From Acidobacteriota bacterium (GTDB taxonomy: Bacteria; Acidobacteriota; HRBIN11), in contig JAUQPV010000090.1 in assembly GCA_030550225.1 (NCBI GenBank), forward strand, positions 1-8,913: a DNA stretch of 8,913 nucleotides, written 5' to 3'. This document shows, in pieces, positions 1-5,194 of this stretch; the stretch's first letter is position 1; the number at the start of each line of letters is the position of its first letter. The position numbers and the translations under genes are program-made. The notes below the pieces were generated by a model, which searched no databases, was not told the origin of the DNA, and worked only from the letters and a program-made list of their open reading frames with translations.

Positions 1-143
1 GTGACTGTTCCAAAATTGGTTGGGAAATGGCTGGAAAAACTCATCCCAGCTTGCCGCGGCCCTGATCGGGGCTCAAATCTCAAGGAAAACCGCTTCAATC
101 CTGCATGCCCGCCCGATTCGCCCACCAAAAATGAAACAGTCAC
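1..143. repeat. Imperfect inverted repeat flanking a 143-bp AT-richer segment
   Basis: The first nine bases (GTGACTGTT, 1-9) are exactly complementary to AACAGTCAC at 135-143. Extending inward, about 18 of 23 positions pair (1-23 against 121-143, counted by hand). The enclosed DNA is less GC-rich than the rest of the window and has no credible gene. It could be the two ends of a small mobile element or a long weak hairpin. The left arm starts at the window edge, so its true boundary is unknown. Confidence 0.3.
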
Positions 144-158
144 CACTGAATCGGTGAT

Positions 159-187
159 TTGACCCGGCAGGTTAAGCTGAGTAAAAT
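159..187 (+). promoter_or_regulatory. Sigma70-like promoter, TTGACC - 17 bp - TAAAAT
   Basis: A TTGACC box (159-164) and a TAAAAT box (182-187) each match the sigma70 consensus at five of six positions and are separated by exactly 17 bp. Transcription would begin near 193-196 on the plus strand. It would read into a foldable non-coding segment and possibly on to the permease gene at 668, which would then have a leader of about 470 nt. It is the best promoter match I found by eye in the window. A chance match is possible but less likely with ideal spacing. Confidence 0.5.
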
Positions 188-191
188 GGTC

Positions 192-297
192 CATGCGTGG
201 AAGTGCCTCGCAAGGTAGCGGGTGGGTTCCCAGCCCCCCGCCGGGACGAACCGACGGCGGGCTGGCGCCTTGGCCAGGAGGGACAGAATGACGCATG
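192..297 (+). ncRNA. Candidate structured RNA (leader element or small RNA), family unknown
   Basis: CATGCGT (192-198) is exactly complementary to ACGCATG (291-297) and could close a structure of about 106 nt starting near the predicted transcription start of the promoter at 159-187. Inside it, 230-243 pairs with 255-265 (11 bp with a 3-nt bulge, loop of 11 nt). An alternative small hairpin at 262-277 would compete with that stem. I compared it by eye with the conserved cores of SRP RNA, tmRNA, RNase P RNA and cobalamin and TPP riboswitches and saw no convincing match. A 72-codon GTG-started frame crosses the segment but has no family signature. In GC-rich DNA some pairing is expected by chance. 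Confidence 0.3.
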
Positions 298-480
298 CTT
301 TATCCCTACGTTTTGCCCTCGCGTGGAATCCCTCTCTCCTGATCCCTATCGGTTCTACATTGACCTGCTGTCGCCGTTAGCCCTCAGAGCTTTCGGGGTC
401 GTGCCCCGACCGTAAGGGTTCCCCTCTGCATGTCGTCAGAGACGACGGCTTTCGGATGGCGGCATCCGTGCCGCCACGGA
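298..480. other. Non-coding stretch with overlapping hairpins (cluster at 432-480)
   Basis: No credible gene is visible here. A short hairpin lies at 394-408 (CGGGG, 5-nt loop, CCCCG). A dense cluster follows: GTCGTC/GACGAC with a 3-nt loop (432-446), CGGATG/CATCCG with a 4-nt loop (453-468), TGGCGGCA/TGCCGCCA with a 4-nt loop (457-476) and TCCGTG/CACGGA with a 4-nt loop (465-480). The last three overlap, so they exclude one another. No run of T follows, so this is not a typical intrinsic terminator on either strand. It may be a cruciform or protein-binding repeat, or part of the permease leader. Confidence 0.4.
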
Positions 481-499
481 CCATAGACCCCAGACCCGT
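479..499 (+). repeat. Degenerate 7-bp tandem repeat (GACCATA-type, 3 units)
   Basis: Three consecutive heptamers, GACCATA, GACCCCA and GACCCGT, begin at 479, 486 and 493. The GACC start is kept in every unit. It directly follows the hairpin cluster and is the first of several intergenic runs in this window that share the 7-bp period but not the sequence. Confidence 0.5.
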
Positions 500-566
500 T
501 TCGGAAGCTCGGCGGGCCGCGTCTCGGGCGAGGTGTTTTGGCAACCCCCTCAGGCCTACGCTCTGG

Positions 567-636
567 GGTCGATGGTTCATAGTCGATGGCCCGTGATCCC
601 CCTTTACCCAGCACCGAACGCTTAACACCGAAATGC
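567..636 (+). repeat. Degenerate 7-bp tandem repeat upstream of the permease gene (about 10 units)
   Basis: Read in steps of seven from 567, the sequence gives GGTCGAT, GGTTCAT, AGTCGAT, GGCCCGT, GATCCCC, CTTTACC, CAGCACC, GAACGCT, TAACACC and GAAATGC. The first three units are clearly related, as are the alternating pairs ending in CACC/GAA near the right end. The minus strand contains TTCGGTGTT (632 to 624), also found in the repeat runs at 5181-5191 and 8889-8897. The middle units are weak and could be spacer. Confidence 0.45.
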
Positions 637-643
637 GCCGCCC

Positions 644-665
644 CGTGTCCTGCATGGAGGACACG
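644..665 (+). promoter_or_regulatory. Perfect hairpin masking the ribosome binding site of the permease gene
   Basis: CGTGTCCT (644-651) pairs perfectly with AGGACACG (658-665) around a 6-nt loop, GCATGG. The Shine-Dalgarno GGAGG (656-660) lies half in the loop and half in the 3' arm, and the ATG begins two bases after the stem. Folded mRNA would therefore hide the ribosome binding site. That geometry suits translational control by temperature, a protein or an upstream pairing partner, though it may simply be a modest hairpin opened by ribosomes. Confidence 0.5.
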
Positions 666-667
666 CG

Positions 668-1432
668 ATGGACTGGATGTACCCATGGGCCGGTCTGGCC
701 GTCGGTCTGCTGATAGGGCTGACAGGCATCGGAGCCGGTTCTATCATGACGCCTCTCTTGATCGTCGTCTTCGGGCTTCCGCCGACGGTCGCCGTCCATT
801 TGAGTCTCGTGTATGCGAGCGTCACGAAGGTCTTTGGGGCATGGGCCCACGTGCGGGCGGGCAACGTGGACCTGCCGCTCATCCGGCGCATGGCGGTCGG
901 GAGCGTCCCGGGCGTCTTGCTGGGGTCGGCCCTCGTGGCATACGGGGTCGTCGCCCATCCGGAGCGGGTCCAGGGGATCCTACGGCATGGCGTCGGCTGG
1001 GCGCTTCTGCTCGCCTCCGTGACGGTCGTCACCCGGACCTGGTGGCAGGGACGGCTGGCCGCGGGCTGGATTCGGGCGCAGGCGGCCCGGTGGCGGCTCT
1101 GGCCGTTTGTGTGCTTTGGGGTCGGTCTGCTCGTTGGGGTCACGTCGATCGGGAGTGGGTCGATGTTTACGCCCTTACTGACGCATGGGACGTCTCTGCC
1201 GTCCCGCCGGATCGTGGGAACGGTCCTTGTGCATGCGCTCCTGGTCACGGCCCTCGGGGCGGCTTTTCACAGTTGGATCACGCCCCTCCCCTGGGAAGCT
1301 TTCAGCCTGATCCTCATCGGGTCGATCCCGGGCGTCCTGCTCGGGAGCCGGCTGACCCTGCATGTACCCGAAGGGGTCCTCCGAGGTCTCGTGGGCGGCG
1401 CCTTGTTTATCGCTGGTCTCCGGATGGTGTAG
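668..1432 (+). CDS. TauE/SafE family membrane permease (sulfite/sulfonate exporter-like)
   Basis: This 254-residue integral membrane protein belongs to the TauE/SafE family, whose members are linked to movement of sulfite, sulfoacetate and other organosulfur anions across the inner membrane. The internal duplication typical of the family is plain. Half one has GLTGIGAGSIMTPLL (residues 17-31) and GSVPGVLLGS (78-87). Half two has GVTSIGSGSMFTPLL (157-171) and GSIPGVLLGS (218-227). About seven or eight hydrophobic segments are visible, with an Arg/Trp-rich loop at 123-145. The length is normal. The ATG is supported by GGAGG seven bases upstream. The next gene starts three bases after the stop, so the two are probably cotranscribed and coupled. 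Because that gene and the one at 2487 make siroheme, the cofactor of sulfite reductase, a role in sulfite or sulfonate traffic is plausible, but the substrate is inferred from context only. Confidence 0.85.
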   Translation: MDWMYPWAGLAVGLLIGLTGIGAGSIMTPLLIVVFGLPPTVAVHLSLVYASVTKVFGAWAHVRAGNVDLPLIRRMAVGSVPGVLLGSALVAYGVVAHPERVQGILRHGVGWALLLASVTVVTRTWWQGRLAAGWIRAQAARWRLWPFVCFGVGLLVGVTSIGSGSMFTPLLTHGTSLPSRRIVGTVLVHALLVTALGAAFHSWITPLPWEAFSLILIGSIPGVLLGSRLTLHVPEGVLRGLVGGALFIAGLRMV

Positions 1433-1435
1433 GCC

Positions 1436-2086
1436 ATGACGTGGCAGGGAGAATCTTATTTTCCGGTCTTGCTTCGGCTTCAGGGCCGACGGTGTGTCGT
1501 CGTCGGCCCCCTGGCGGCGGCGTGGGATCGGGCGCAGGCCCTGCGGGCCTGTGGGGCCAAGGTACGCGTCGTGACTCTCGACGCTCCGGAAGTCCCGGGG
1601 CCGACCGATGCCGGGATCGAGGTCTGCCAGCGGCCCTTTCGGGTGGACGACCTGGCGGACGCTTGGATGGTCGTGTCCGTCGTCTCGGACCCGGCCTGGA
1701 ATGCCGAGCTGTACCGGGCGGCGGAGGCGCGAGGGGTCCTGTGCTATGTCGTCGACGACCCCGAGCACAGCCACTTCATTCGGCCGGCCGTGTGGACGGC
1801 CGGGCCGGTCGTCGTGGCCGTCTCCACGGGCGGGACGAGTCCCCGCTTGGCGCAAGTCCTTCGGGACCGGTGCGCCGGTGTCGTGACGGAGGCAGACGTG
1901 CACCTGGCGGTCCTCTTGGGAGAACTTCGGCCCCGGCTCCGGCAGGCGCTCCCTGATCCGACGGCCCGGCGGGCCTTCGTGGACCGGCTCATGGCCTCGG
2001 AGGTTGTGACGTACCTTCAGCAGGGAGCGGTCGAGCAGGCCCGCCAGAGGGCCGAAGCACTTTTAGCAGAGCCGTTCGGTTCGTGA
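1436..2086 (+). CDS. Precorrin-2 dehydrogenase / sirohydrochlorin ferrochelatase-like protein (CysG N-terminal/Met8 type)
   Basis: This 216-residue protein matches the stand-alone Met8/SirC-type enzymes that oxidise precorrin-2 with NAD+ to sirohydrochlorin and, in bifunctional members, insert iron to give siroheme. Signatures in order: YFPVLLRLQGRRCVVVG (8-24), the SDPAWN segment (84-89), VVDDPEHSHFIRPA (105-118, containing the expected catalytic aspartate region) and VSTGGTSPRLAQVLR (129-143). A helical C-terminal part follows. One oddity is the nucleotide-binding loop. The family normally shows a glycine-rich GGGxVAxRK, but here residues 24-32 read GPLAAAWDR, losing two of the three glycines. 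NAD binding may be altered, or the protein may act mainly as a chelatase; I cannot tell which. The last six codons and the stop lie in or beside copy A of a dispersed repeat, so the C-terminus may have been rewritten by repeat insertion. Confidence 0.85.
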   Translation: MTWQGESYFPVLLRLQGRRCVVVGPLAAAWDRAQALRACGAKVRVVTLDAPEVPGPTDAGIEVCQRPFRVDDLADAWMVVSVVSDPAWNAELYRAAEARGVLCYVVDDPEHSHFIRPAVWTAGPVVVAVSTGGTSPRLAQVLRDRCAGVVTEADVHLAVLLGELRPRLRQALPDPTARRAFVDRLMASEVVTYLQQGAVEQARQRAEALLAEPFGS

Positions 2087-2137
2087 GAATGGCGTCAGAT
2101 CAACCTTTCCCACCGCCCCGGAAGCACAATTTTCAAG
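2067..2137 (-). repeat. Dispersed 72-bp repeat, copy A (overlaps a gene end)
   Basis: Read on the minus strand, this 71-bp segment matches copy B (2386-2457, plus) at about 62 of 72 aligned positions with one gap, counted by hand. The best conserved part is the outer end: CTGACGCCATTCTCACG, then two variable bases, then CCGAACGGCTCTG. Copies A and B face away from each other around 248 bp of other repeats. Copy A covers the last codons and stop of the precorrin-2 dehydrogenase gene, which suggests that it arrived later and replaced the gene's original end. Confidence 0.75.
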
Positions 2138-2170
2138 GATACGGGATACGGGATGCGAGATGCGGGATCC
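2137..2170 (+). repeat. 7-bp tandem repeat (GGATACG-type, about 5 units)
   Basis: From 2137 the sequence runs GGATACG, GGATACG, GGATGCG, AGATGCG and GGATCC, a clear heptamer array with one or two changes per unit. It abuts the inner end of repeat copy A. The related words GATGCAA and GATGCGA occur in the heptamer run upstream of 5197 on the minus strand. Confidence 0.8.
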
Positions 2171-2182
2171 AGAGGAGCCTTG

Positions 2183-2278
2183 GGCCTCGGGGACGGCGTT
2201 TCCCGTCCCGTGGCCTATCGGCCGACCGGCCGACAGCCCATCGGCCGAATGCTTGAAACGCGGACGGTTTTTCAAGCA
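2183..2278. repeat. Hairpins inside the intergenic repeat block
   Basis: Two inverted repeats are visible. GGGACG (2190-2195) pairs with CGTCCC (2204-2209), with GGCC outside on both flanks (2183-2186 and 2212-2215). TGCTTGAAA (2250-2258) pairs perfectly with TTTCAAGCA (2270-2278) around an 11-nt loop. The DNA between them is rich in CGGCCGA. No coding potential or T-run is seen. The TTGAAA word also begins repeat copies A and B, so this hairpin may be a relic of the same family. Confidence 0.5.
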
Positions 2279-2279
2279 A

Positions 2280-2382
2280 TCGTGACGTCGTCACGTCGTG
2301 GCGACGTGACGGAGTTTAGAAAGAAGCCGTCACCGGGGCGAACGGCCCGGGACCGGCCTCGTCACGTCGTCACGCCGTCACG
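2280..2382. repeat. 8-bp tandem units around CGTCACG, with a 10-bp perfect hairpin
   Basis: Four octamers are contiguous at 2280-2311 (TCGTGACG, TCGTCACG, TCGTGGCG, ACGTGACG) and three more at 2359-2382 (TCGTCACG, TCGTCACG, CCGTCACG). Within the first block CGTCACGTCG (2289-2298) pairs perfectly with CGACGTGACG (2302-2311) around the 3-nt loop TGG. The units occur in both orientations, as multiple binding sites for a dimeric DNA-binding protein might, but replication slippage is an equally simple explanation. Confidence 0.7.
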
Positions 2383-2385
2383 AAA

Positions 2386-2457
2386 CTTGAAACATCGTGC
2401 TTTCCGGGCGATAGAAAAGGTTGTTCTGACGCCATTCTCACGGGCCGAACGGCTCTG
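2386..2457 (+). repeat. Dispersed 72-bp repeat, copy B (upstream of cobA)
   Basis: This is the plus-strand partner of copy A, identical at about 62 of 72 aligned positions. It starts CTTGAAAC and ends CGAACGGCTCTG, about 29 bp before the cobA start codon. The related copy D sits at a similar distance and orientation before the htrA start. The repeat may therefore also act as a conserved upstream element, for instance a promoter or leader, although its spread fits a small mobile repeat at least as well. Confidence 0.75.
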
Positions 2458-2486
2458 TCAGAGGCCTTCGTTAACGGAGCGTCTTC

Positions 2487-3245
2487 ATGAAGGGACAGGG
2501 GATCGTCTACATCGTCGGGGCGGGGCCCGGCGACCCGGGCTTGTTGACGGTCCGGGCCTGGCGGATCTTGCGGCGGGCGGACGTGGTCTTTTACGACCGG
2601 CTGGTCTCTCCGGGAGTCTTACGGCGGGCGGCACCGGAAGCGAGACGGATCTGCGTGGAGAAAAGGGATTCAGTGGTGGACCTCTCGGACCTGGTGAGTC
2701 AGATGGCCCGGGAGGCGCAAGCCGGTCGGGTCGTCGTCCGCCTCAAGGGCGGGGACCCCTTCGTGTTCGGCCGAGGCGCCGAGGAGGCCGAGGCGTTGGT
2801 CCGAGCCGGCGTGCCCTGCGAGGTCGTCCCCGGCGTGACGTCGGCCGTGGCCGTCCCGGCGGCCGCCGGTATCCCCGTGACCCACCGGGGGATGGCCCGA
2901 GGGTTCGTCGTCGAGACGGCCCATCGGGCCGGTGGGGAGACGCCCGTCTTGGCGACCATCCCGCCGGAAGCGGGCCTGACCCGGGTCTTCTTGATGGTCG
3001 TGGCGACCCTGGAAACCGTCGTCGGTCAACTCCTGGCGCAGGGCTACGACCCCACGACACCGGCGGCCGTCATCGAATGGGGGACGACGCCGGCCCAACG
3101 GGTATGGGTCGCCCCCCTGGAGCGAATCGCCCCTGAGGCCCGGGCCGGCGGCGTGGAAGCCCCCGCCGTGTTGATCGTCGGTCCCGTCGTTCAGCTTCGG
3201 GGCCGACTTCGGGTCCGCCCCGTCCGCCGACGGGCCCGGGCGTGA
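2487..3245 (+). CDS. cobA: Uroporphyrinogen-III C-methyltransferase (SUMT)
   Basis: This 252-residue protein methylates uroporphyrinogen III at C2 and C7 using S-adenosylmethionine to give precorrin-2, the branch point to siroheme and cobalamin. Family motifs are clear: VYIVGAGPGDPGLLTVRA (7-24), YDRLVS (36-41), RLKGGDPFVFGRGAEEAEAL (85-104), VPGVTSA (114-120), GIPVTHRG (128-135) and AVIEWGTTPAQR (194-205). Some spots differ from textbook SUMTs: the Q..IN signature after EKR is not recognisable (59-75), TGH is TAH (144-146), and the usual Met-rich strand reads FLMVVATL (168-175). The tail is basic (VRPVRRRARA). The ATG is supported by GGAG seven bases upstream. Its product feeds the enzyme encoded at 1436-2086. 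The 400-bp repeat block between the two may separate their transcription. No corrin-ring genes are nearby, so siroheme is the likelier end product here. Confidence 0.92.
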   Translation: MKGQGIVYIVGAGPGDPGLLTVRAWRILRRADVVFYDRLVSPGVLRRAAPEARRICVEKRDSVVDLSDLVSQMAREAQAGRVVVRLKGGDPFVFGRGAEEAEALVRAGVPCEVVPGVTSAVAVPAAAGIPVTHRGMARGFVVETAHRAGGETPVLATIPPEAGLTRVFLMVVATLETVVGQLLAQGYDPTTPAAVIEWGTTPAQRVWVAPLERIAPEARAGGVEAPAVLIVGPVVQLRGRLRVRPVRRRARA

Positions 3246-3308
3246 CACAGCCGACGAGACGCCAGCCGATCCTACGACGAGGACGCCTGCGCCACCATCA
3301 ACTAAGCC

Positions 3309-4865
3309 CTATGGCTTCGGAAGCGGCAGGGTCATCAATTGGGGCTGGGGGGCCCGGCCTCGGAAAACCAGGAGGATGACGCTGTCTCGGTTGGCCTTCC
3401 GGGCCTTTTCAACGAGCTCGATAAATTCATCGACGCTTCGGACGGGCTTCCGGTCGACCTCAGCGATCACGTCGCCCTCGGTGAGGCCCGCCTCATAGGC
3501 CGGCGACTGGGGGACGACCCGGCGGACGAGGAGACCATGGTCCACGGGCAGGCCCATCCGCTCGGCCATCGGGGGCGTGATGGGCTCCAGCTCCAGGCCG
3601 AGGGTCTGCTTTCGGCGCTCCTCCCGAGCCGGCCGCGGCACCGTCTCCTCAGGGAAGCGGGCCAGCGTGGCCGTCAACTCGATGGGCTTCCCGTCTCGCC
3701 AGACCTTGAGTTTGACCTTCGTGCCCGGCGGGTACGAAGAGACGATATCCGACAGGTCCTCGGCCCGTTCGACCTTCTGGCCGTTGACCTCCATGATGAC
3801 GTCGTACCGCCGGATGCCGATCTCGTCGGCGGGGGTCCCCTTCTCTACGTCGATGACGGGGGCGCCGTAAGGTGCGCCGAGGGACTTCCGGATCTGTTCC
3901 TGAGACTCGCCGAATTGGATGATGACGCCCAAGTAGCCCCGGTCGACGCGGCCCTTTTCTTTCAACTGGGGCAGGATCTGTTTGACGGGATTGATGGGGA
4001 TGGCAAAGCCCAGGCCCGCCCATTGAAAGCTGTTGGTAAAGATCCAGTTGTTGATGCCGATGACCTCGCCCCGGAGATTGACCAGGGGGCCGCCGCTGTT
4101 CCCGGGGTTGATGGGGGCATCCGTCTGGATGAAGTCTACGTAACGGGTCGGACGTCGTTCGGTCCCACCCCGGCCGCTGATGATCCCGGCGGTCACGCTA
4201 TTGGAGAAGTTGAAGGGATTCCCCACGGCGATGACCCAGTCACCGACTTGGACTTTATTGCTGTCGCCCAGGGGAAGGGCCGTCACGGGCTCGTCGGGCT
4301 TGATTCGGAGCAGGGCCACATCCAGACGGCGGTCAAAGCCGACGACCTCGGCCTTGTAGGAATGGCCGTTATGGAGGATTACCCGGATATCGTCCGCGAT
4401 CTTACCTTCCTCTCGGCTCTCGATGACGTGCAGGTTGGTCAGGATCAGGCCCGACGGGTCGATAAAGAACCCCGAACCCCAACTGGGCTCTCGGCCTTGC
4501 GGTCCCTCGTCGCCCTCATCGTCAGGTCTCTGGAAGTGGAAGCGGAACCATTCGGGCATCCCGCGGAACATGTCGTCAAACCATCGGCGTCGGGACACGA
4601 AGGTCGTCGTCTGGACCTTCACGACGCCCGGGCTGACGCTTTGGGCGACCCGGCGAAACAGGCTCTGGGTTAGTACGACGTCGTCCTCCGAAGCACCGGC
4701 CGGGTCGGGCGCTGCGATCCACCGCGGTAGGGACGGCTGGACGGCCTCGGCCGTACTCGGCACACGGGTACCCAGACGGGCGCTGATGACGAGGCCTGTC
4801 AGGAACGAGACGACGGCTACAGCACTTAGGGCCGCCAGCCAAAGGGATTTACGTCCGGCATGCAT
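3309..4865 (-). CDS. htrA: Membrane-anchored HtrA/Deg serine protease with two PDZ domains
   Basis: This 518-residue periplasmic quality-control protease degrades or refolds damaged envelope proteins. Residues 7-28 form one hydrophobic segment without an obvious cleavage site, so it is probably an N-terminal anchor. The trypsin-like domain spans about 66-300 with the full triad: His146 in LTNLHVI, Asp182 in RLDVALLRI and Ser257 in NPGNSGGPLVN. An Asp/Glu-rich loop (115-126) precedes it, where Deg proteases carry the regulatory LA loop. PDZ1 covers about 306-402 (GYLGV carboxylate-binding loop at 310-314) and PDZ2 about 420-512. The length is close to the family's 450-520. GGAGG lies seven bases before the ATG. 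The gene converges on cobA with a 63-bp gap and no clear intrinsic terminator. Repeat copies D and C lie just upstream, so its promoter must lie within or beyond them. All expected catalytic residues are present. Confidence 0.95.
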   Translation of the reverse strand: MHAGRKSLWLAALSAVAVVSFLTGLVISARLGTRVPSTAEAVQPSLPRWIAAPDPAGASEDDVVLTQSLFRRVAQSVSPGVVKVQTTTFVSRRRWFDDMFRGMPEWFRFHFQRPDDEGDEGPQGREPSWGSGFFIDPSGLILTNLHVIESREEGKIADDIRVILHNGHSYKAEVVGFDRRLDVALLRIKPDEPVTALPLGDSNKVQVGDWVIAVGNPFNFSNSVTAGIISGRGGTERRPTRYVDFIQTDAPINPGNSGGPLVNLRGEVIGINNWIFTNSFQWAGLGFAIPINPVKQILPQLKEKGRVDRGYLGVIIQFGESQEQIRKSLGAPYGAPVIDVEKGTPADEIGIRRYDVIMEVNGQKVERAEDLSDIVSSYPPGTKVKLKVWRDGKPIELTATLARFPEETVPRPAREERRKQTLGLELEPITPPMAERMGLPVDHGLLVRRVVPQSPAYEAGLTEGDVIAEVDRKPVRSVDEFIELVEKARKANRDSVILLVFRGRAPQPQLMTLPLPKP

Positions 4866-4894
4866 CGTCTATCCTCCAAATCAGGGCTATCCTG

Positions 4895-4919
4895 CTTAGA
4901 TCCCTTCGGTCCGTGAAAA
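4895..4919 (-). repeat. Dispersed repeat, copy D (short, decayed)
   Basis: On the minus strand this reads TTTTCACGGACCGAAGGGAT followed by CTAAG, matching the outer end of copy C (TTTTCACGAACCGAACGGCT, then CTAAG after an 8-base gap). Only this outer part is recognisable. It faces htrA, and its outer end is about 30 bp from the htrA start codon, the same arrangement as copy B before cobA. With copy C it repeats, in miniature, the divergent A/B pair. Confidence 0.5.
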
Positions 4920-4954
4920 CCCGGATGGATTCAGCTTGCCGACTTGTCGAAAAA

Positions 4955-5020
4955 GCAAAATCGTGCTTCCCGTGCAATCAGAAAGGCCGACCCGAGGCCA
5001 TTTTCACGAACCGAACGGCT
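4955..5020 (+). repeat. Dispersed repeat, copy C
   Basis: ATCGTGCTTCCCG near the left end and CCATTTTCACGAACCGAACG (4998-5017) near the right end align with copies A and B over about 65 bp, with roughly 17 differences from B in the aligned 64 columns (hand count). The similarity may run on to the CCTTCG at 5035-5040, which B also has at 2465-2470. It lies upstream of htrA and points away from it. No gene overlaps it. Confidence 0.65.
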
Positions 5021-5068
5021 TTATTAATCTAAGACCTTCGGTCGCCTTCGGCCACACTGGAACTTCCG

Positions 5069-5096
5069 GGGTCGGGTGTTAGGGGTCAGGCGGATG
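5069..5096 (+). repeat. 7-bp tandem repeat (GGGTCRG/GTGTTAG-type, 3-4 units)
   Basis: From 5069 the units read GGGTCGG, GTGTTAG, GGGTCAG and GCGGATG. The first and third differ at one base. The GTGTT core recurs in the runs at 8893-8913 and, on the minus strand, at 5181-5191. Confidence 0.5.
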
Positions 5097-5144
5097 AAGG
5101 CCTCCGCATGGGGCATCCTTCAGGCCTATGCCTGGAGGCCTCAT
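5094..5144. repeat. Inverted repeat in the gap between htrA and the hydrolase-fold gene
   Basis: ATG plus AGGCCTCC (5094-5105, with one bulged A at 5097) pairs with GGAGGCCT plus CAT (5134-5144), giving an 11-bp stem. A competing inner hairpin is CAGGC/GCCTG with a 4-nt loop (5121-5134). It lies 50-100 bp beyond the stop of the minus-strand gene that ends at 5195 and could slow transcription there. No T-run follows on the minus strand, so I do not call it an intrinsic terminator. Confidence 0.4.
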
Positions 5145-5193
5145 TCTCAATTCGCATCTTGCATCCTGAATCTCCGGCATCCAACACCGAACC
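5138..5193 (-). repeat. Degenerate 7-bp tandem repeat just beyond a stop codon (8 units)
   Basis: Read on the minus strand from 5193, steps of seven give GGTTCGG, TGTTGGA, TGCCGGA, GATTCAG, GATGCAA, GATGCGA, ATTGAGA and ATGAGGC. Neighbouring units are clearly related. The array begins two bases past the stop codon of the hydrolase-fold gene. It contains TTCGGTGTTGG (5191 to 5181), identical over 11 bases to the sequence upstream of aroA at 8889-8899. Confidence 0.6.
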
Positions 5194-5194
5194 C

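Noticed and set aside
283..303. ACAGAAT...GCTTTAT resembling the 3' end of RNase P RNA
   Set aside because: The matching 5' core (GAGGAAAGTCC-like) is missing and the segment is too short.
377..958. 193-codon minus-strand frame in the leader and permease region
   Set aside because: It runs through hairpins and heptamer repeats and then opposite the permease gene, with no family signature and no good ribosome site.
586..1956. Long plus-strand open frame of 456 codons across the permease and siroheme genes
   Set aside because: It is out of frame with two genes that have clear family motifs, has a low-complexity Arg/Gly/Pro-rich product and no recognisable domain; it is a GC-rich shadow frame.
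2137..2382. CRISPR-like array
   Set aside because: Units are 7-8 bp without unique spacers of regular length, and no cas genes are present.
2387..2417. Promoter TTGAAA...TAGAAA before cobA inside copy B
   Set aside because: The spacer is 19 bp and the -10 box is poor; copies A and C do not keep it.
2153..3136. Plus-strand open frame of 327 codons running through the repeat block into cobA
   Set aside because: Its first part translates intergenic repeats and the rest is an alternate frame of cobA. The useful point is that part of it resembles the translation of the repeat on the other strand, which supports the A/B pair.
3246..3317. Terminator between convergent cobA and htrA
   Set aside because: Only a 5-bp stem (AAGCC/GGCTT, 3304-3317) across the htrA stop is seen, with no T-run on either strand.
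3339..4673. 444-codon plus-strand frame opposite htrA
   Set aside because: It is antisense to a protease with full catalytic motifs; the product is Asp/Gly/Leu-biased without any domain, as expected from codon bias.
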